6,760 nucleotides of DNA, taken from NCBI GenBank assembly GCA_018660305.1, contig JABJKO010000226.1, positions 1 to 6,760 on the forward strand, read 5' to 3'. Origin of the DNA: Rhodospirillaceae bacterium. GTDB taxonomy: Bacteria; Pseudomonadota; Alphaproteobacteria; MPNO01; UBA2964. Of this stretch, positions 4,577-6,760 are shown one piece after another. The number at the start of each line of letters is the position of its first letter. Within the stretch, counting starts at the first letter, position 1. The position numbers were made by a program, and so were the translations under genes. Under the pieces are notes generated by a model that saw only the letters and a program-made list of their open reading frames with translations, made no database searches and was not told the DNA's origin.

Positions 4577-6760
4577 GTGTCCATTGCCTTCCGTAACGGG
4601 GTTTCGAGCTGGGTCGACGGTGTGTGCCGCCACGCATGGTTTGTCCTTGTGGCGTCTCTTGTCCTGACCGGGCTGAGCGGCTGGTATACGGCGACCCACC
4701 TTGCCATTGATACCGATACCGACGGCATGCTGTCGTCGGAGCTCGATTTCCGGCAAAACTCCATCCGCCTGAAGCAGGCTTTTCCCCAGCTTTCCAACAA
4801 CATCGCCATTGTCATTGACGGCGATACGGCCGATCAGGCGGATGATGCGGCCCTCGCACTTGCCAGGGCCCTACGCGGCCAGCCGGGTTTGTTTCGCAAC
4901 GTATTTGACCCCAGGGGCGAGCCTTTCCTGCGCCGTAACGGGCTGTTGTTTCTCGACGAAGACAAGCTGGGGCAATTGGTCGACCGGCTGGCGGCAGCCC
5001 AGGTATTTCTGGCCAAACTGTCCCGCGATCCCAGCCTGCGCGGCCTGTTTGGGGTTCTCCGGCTGGCTCTGGACAATTCGGATGCGGCGGCCTCGCCGGC
5101 CGAGTTGAAACGGGTGTTAAACGCGGTGGCCGATGCGGCGGACGCCGAGATCGCAGGGCGCCGCGATGTGGTGTCCTGGAGTGGCTTGCTCGATGGCAAA
5201 CGGGCGGCGGACGACAGACGGCGAATTATTCTGGTCCAACCAAGGCTCGATTTCGCCTCCCTGGCGCCTGCTTCCGATGCCATGGCGACCATTCGCCGGC
5301 AGGCCGTTTCTCTGGGACTGACGCGCGACGCCGGTGTGCGCATTCGATTGACCGGGTCGGCGCCGCTCGAGCATGAGGAGCTGGAAAGTGTCGCCGAGGG
5401 GATGGGGATCGCCGGCATCGTGTCCCTGACGCTGGTGCTGGTTCTTCTTCTGTGGGGACTGAAATCGCCCCGGCTTGTGGCCGCTCTTTTGGTCACCCTG
5501 ATCATGGGACTGATCTGGACCGCCGCTTTCGCGACCCTGACGGTTGGGCGACTCAATCTGATATCAGTGGCTTTCGCGGTGCTGTTCATTGGATTGAGTG
5601 TGGATTTCGGCATTCATTTCGTCCTGCGGGTCCGTGAGGAGATGGCGAAAGCCCCATCGGTTCTTGCCGCCATGCGCCCGGCCGCCGATGGTGTCTCCGG
5701 CGCCCTGTGGCTCTGTGCCATTGCCGCGGCGATCGCCTTTTTCTCGTTTCTGCCTACCGATTACGTGGGGCTTGCCGAACTTGGCGTTATCGCGGGATCG
5801 GGCATGTTCATCGCGCTCTTCGCCAACCTTACAGTCCTGCCGGCCTGTATGGTGATCGCGCCGCCGGCGCGGACAGCGGGCGCGGACGCCGTGACCGTAA
5901 TTGCCGCGGGTCGGAGATCCTGGCGCATACGCCATGCCCGCGCCATTGTCGGGGTGGCTGTTGTCCTGGCCCTGGCCGCAGCCGCGCTATCGCCTCTTGT
6001 GCGGTTCGATTTTGATCCTCTCAATCTGAAGGACCGGTCGACGGAATCGGTCCAGACATTGTTCGACCTGATGGGCAACGAGGATACCGCGCCCTATACG
6101 GCCGATGTCCTGGCGGCCAATGAAGCAGCGGCGAAAGATCTGACGGCCAGGCTGGAGGCGTTGCCAACCGTTAAAAGCGTTCTTTCAATCGAGCGGTTCG
6201 TTCCCGGCGATCAGGAAAACAAGCTGGCGATCATCGAGTCGGCGGCGTTGCTCATGCTACCGGCCCTTGAAGCCCCGCGCATCGCTTCACCCAACGATGC
6301 CCGTACAAGCGTAGCCTTCAAACAGTTTCGCGACCAACTGGCAAAGATGGTCTCTTCTCCCGTTTCCGGTTCCGCCTCCTTGTCACCTACGATCCGGCGT
6401 CTATGGTCGAGTTTGGGTCGTCTGACGCCCACCACGGACACGCTCCGCTCCCTGGAACGCCGTCTCCTCTCCACACTACCCGGCCGGTTGCAGGCATTGC
6501 GGGAATCGCTGGAGGCCGGACCGGTGATTCTGGCGGATCTGCCTCCGTCATTGTGGGGCCGGTTCGTTGGCCAGCAGGGCCAAAGACGTCTGGAGATCTT
6601 TCCGTCGGAAAACGTGCGCGAACAGGTCCACCTTCGGCGCTTCGTTGCGGATGTTCAGACGGTCGCGCCCCATGCAACGGGATCGCCGGTCATCATCGTT
6701 GCGGCGGGCGAAGCCGTGGTGCGCGCCTTCGCCATCGCGGCGGCGATCTCGGTGGTGACC
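4577..6760 (+). CDS. hpnN: HpnN-like MMPL/RND transporter (runs off right edge)
   Basis: The first 728 codons of an inner-membrane RND protein of the MMPL/HpnN type (usually about 850-900 aa); the last membrane helices lie beyond the window. HpnN exports hopanoids from inner to outer membrane. Segment 1 spans about 20-40, followed by a periplasmic domain (41-275). Helices 2-6 follow at about 276-295, 299-321, 326-348, 374-394 and 400-425, and helix 7 at about 455-477. Then comes a second periplasmic domain, and helix 8 begins near 706 (EAVVRAFAIAAAI). The signature GLSVDFGIHFVLRVREE (339-355) and the blocks FDFDPLNLKD and VLSIERFVPGDQENKLAIIE match HpnN closely. GTG 4577 is chosen because AAGGAG (4560-4565) lies 11 bases before it; in-frame GTG 4565 overlaps that site, and TAA 4559 blocks anything earlier. 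It is probably cotranscribed with the phosphatidyltransferase. The cargo could be a hopanoid or the lipid made by its neighbours. Confidence 0.88.
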   Translation, partial: MSIAFRNGVSSWVDGVCRHAWFVLVASLVLTGLSGWYTATHLAIDTDTDGMLSSELDFRQNSIRLKQAFPQLSNNIAIVIDGDTADQADDAALALARALRGQPGLFRNVFDPRGEPFLRRNGLLFLDEDKLGQLVDRLAAAQVFLAKLSRDPSLRGLFGVLRLALDNSDAAASPAELKRVLNAVADAADAEIAGRRDVVSWSGLLDGKRAADDRRRIILVQPRLDFASLAPASDAMATIRRQAVSLGLTRDAGVRIRLTGSAPLEHEELESVAEGMGIAGIVSLTLVLVLLLWGLKSPRLVAALLVTLIMGLIWTAAFATLTVGRLNLISVAFAVLFIGLSVDFGIHFVLRVREEMAKAPSVLAAMRPAADGVSGALWLCAIAAAIAFFSFLPTDYVGLAELGVIAGSGMFIALFANLTVLPACMVIAPPARTAGADAVTVIAAGRRSWRIRHARAIVGVAVVLALAAAALSPLVRFDFDPLNLKDRSTESVQTLFDLMGNEDTAPYTADVLAANEAAAKDLTARLEALPTVKSVLSIERFVPGDQENKLAIIESAALLMLPALEAPRIASPNDARTSVAFKQFRDQLAKMVSSPVSGSASLSPTIRRLWSSLGRLTPTTDTLRSLERRLLSTLPGRLQALRESLEAGPVILADLPPSLWGRFVGQQGQRRLEIFPSENVREQVHLRRFVADVQTVAPHATGSPVIIVAAGEAVVRAFAIAAAISVVT

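Noticed and set aside
4834..5613. Minus-strand ORF of 259 codons opposite the RND gene
   Set aside because: Serine/arginine-rich low-complexity shadow of an open plus-strand frame that encodes a convincing HpnN protein.

Overview
This GC-rich window looks like part of the chromosome of a Gram-negative bacterium. An alphaproteobacterium, perhaps Rhodospirillales-like, is most likely. The basis is the HpnN-type RND protein, the codon usage, GTG starts, and short dispersed palindromes reading 'tcggAnCAAGtccga'. The lineage is inferred from style only and no marker gene is present. No tRNA, rRNA or CRISPR array was seen.

Layout, left to right: (1) the 5' part of a GIY-YIG nuclease-domain gene on the minus strand, cut by the window edge; (2) a 196-bp spacer with two copies of a short palindromic repeat; (3) a PhyH-family Fe(II)/2-oxoglutarate dioxygenase, minus; (4) phosphonopyruvate decarboxylase (ppd), plus; (5) a 267-bp MITE-like element with near-perfect terminal inverted repeats and a TA target duplication, placed exactly between two convergent stop codons; (6) 2-aminoethylphosphonate:pyruvate transaminase (phnW), minus; (7) a CDP-alcohol phosphatidyltransferase with an intact catalytic motif but no ordinary start codon, plus; (8) an HpnN/MMPL-type RND exporter, plus, running off the right edge.

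Read together, genes 3-8 look like a piece of a phosphonate biosynthesis locus rather than a catabolic one. Ppd would decarboxylate phosphonopyruvate to phosphonoacetaldehyde, and PhnW would aminate that to 2-aminoethylphosphonate (AEP). The CDP-alcohol phosphatidyltransferase could move an activated head group onto a lipid, the dioxygenase could hydroxylate AEP or a derivative, and the HpnN-like pump could move the lipid toward the outer membrane. The last three roles are inference. PEP mutase and a phosphonate cytidylyltransferase, both needed for this scheme, are not in the window. No phosphonatase or C-P lyase gene is seen.

The strand order is -, +, -, +, +, so the locus is not one operon. 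Two divergent intergenic regions (1130-1277 and 3820-3920) must drive most expression. The two oddities most worth checking are the element inserted in the TA shared by the ppd and phnW stop codons, and the 5' end of the phosphatidyltransferase gene (an AUC start, or a one-base indel in an A5 run).
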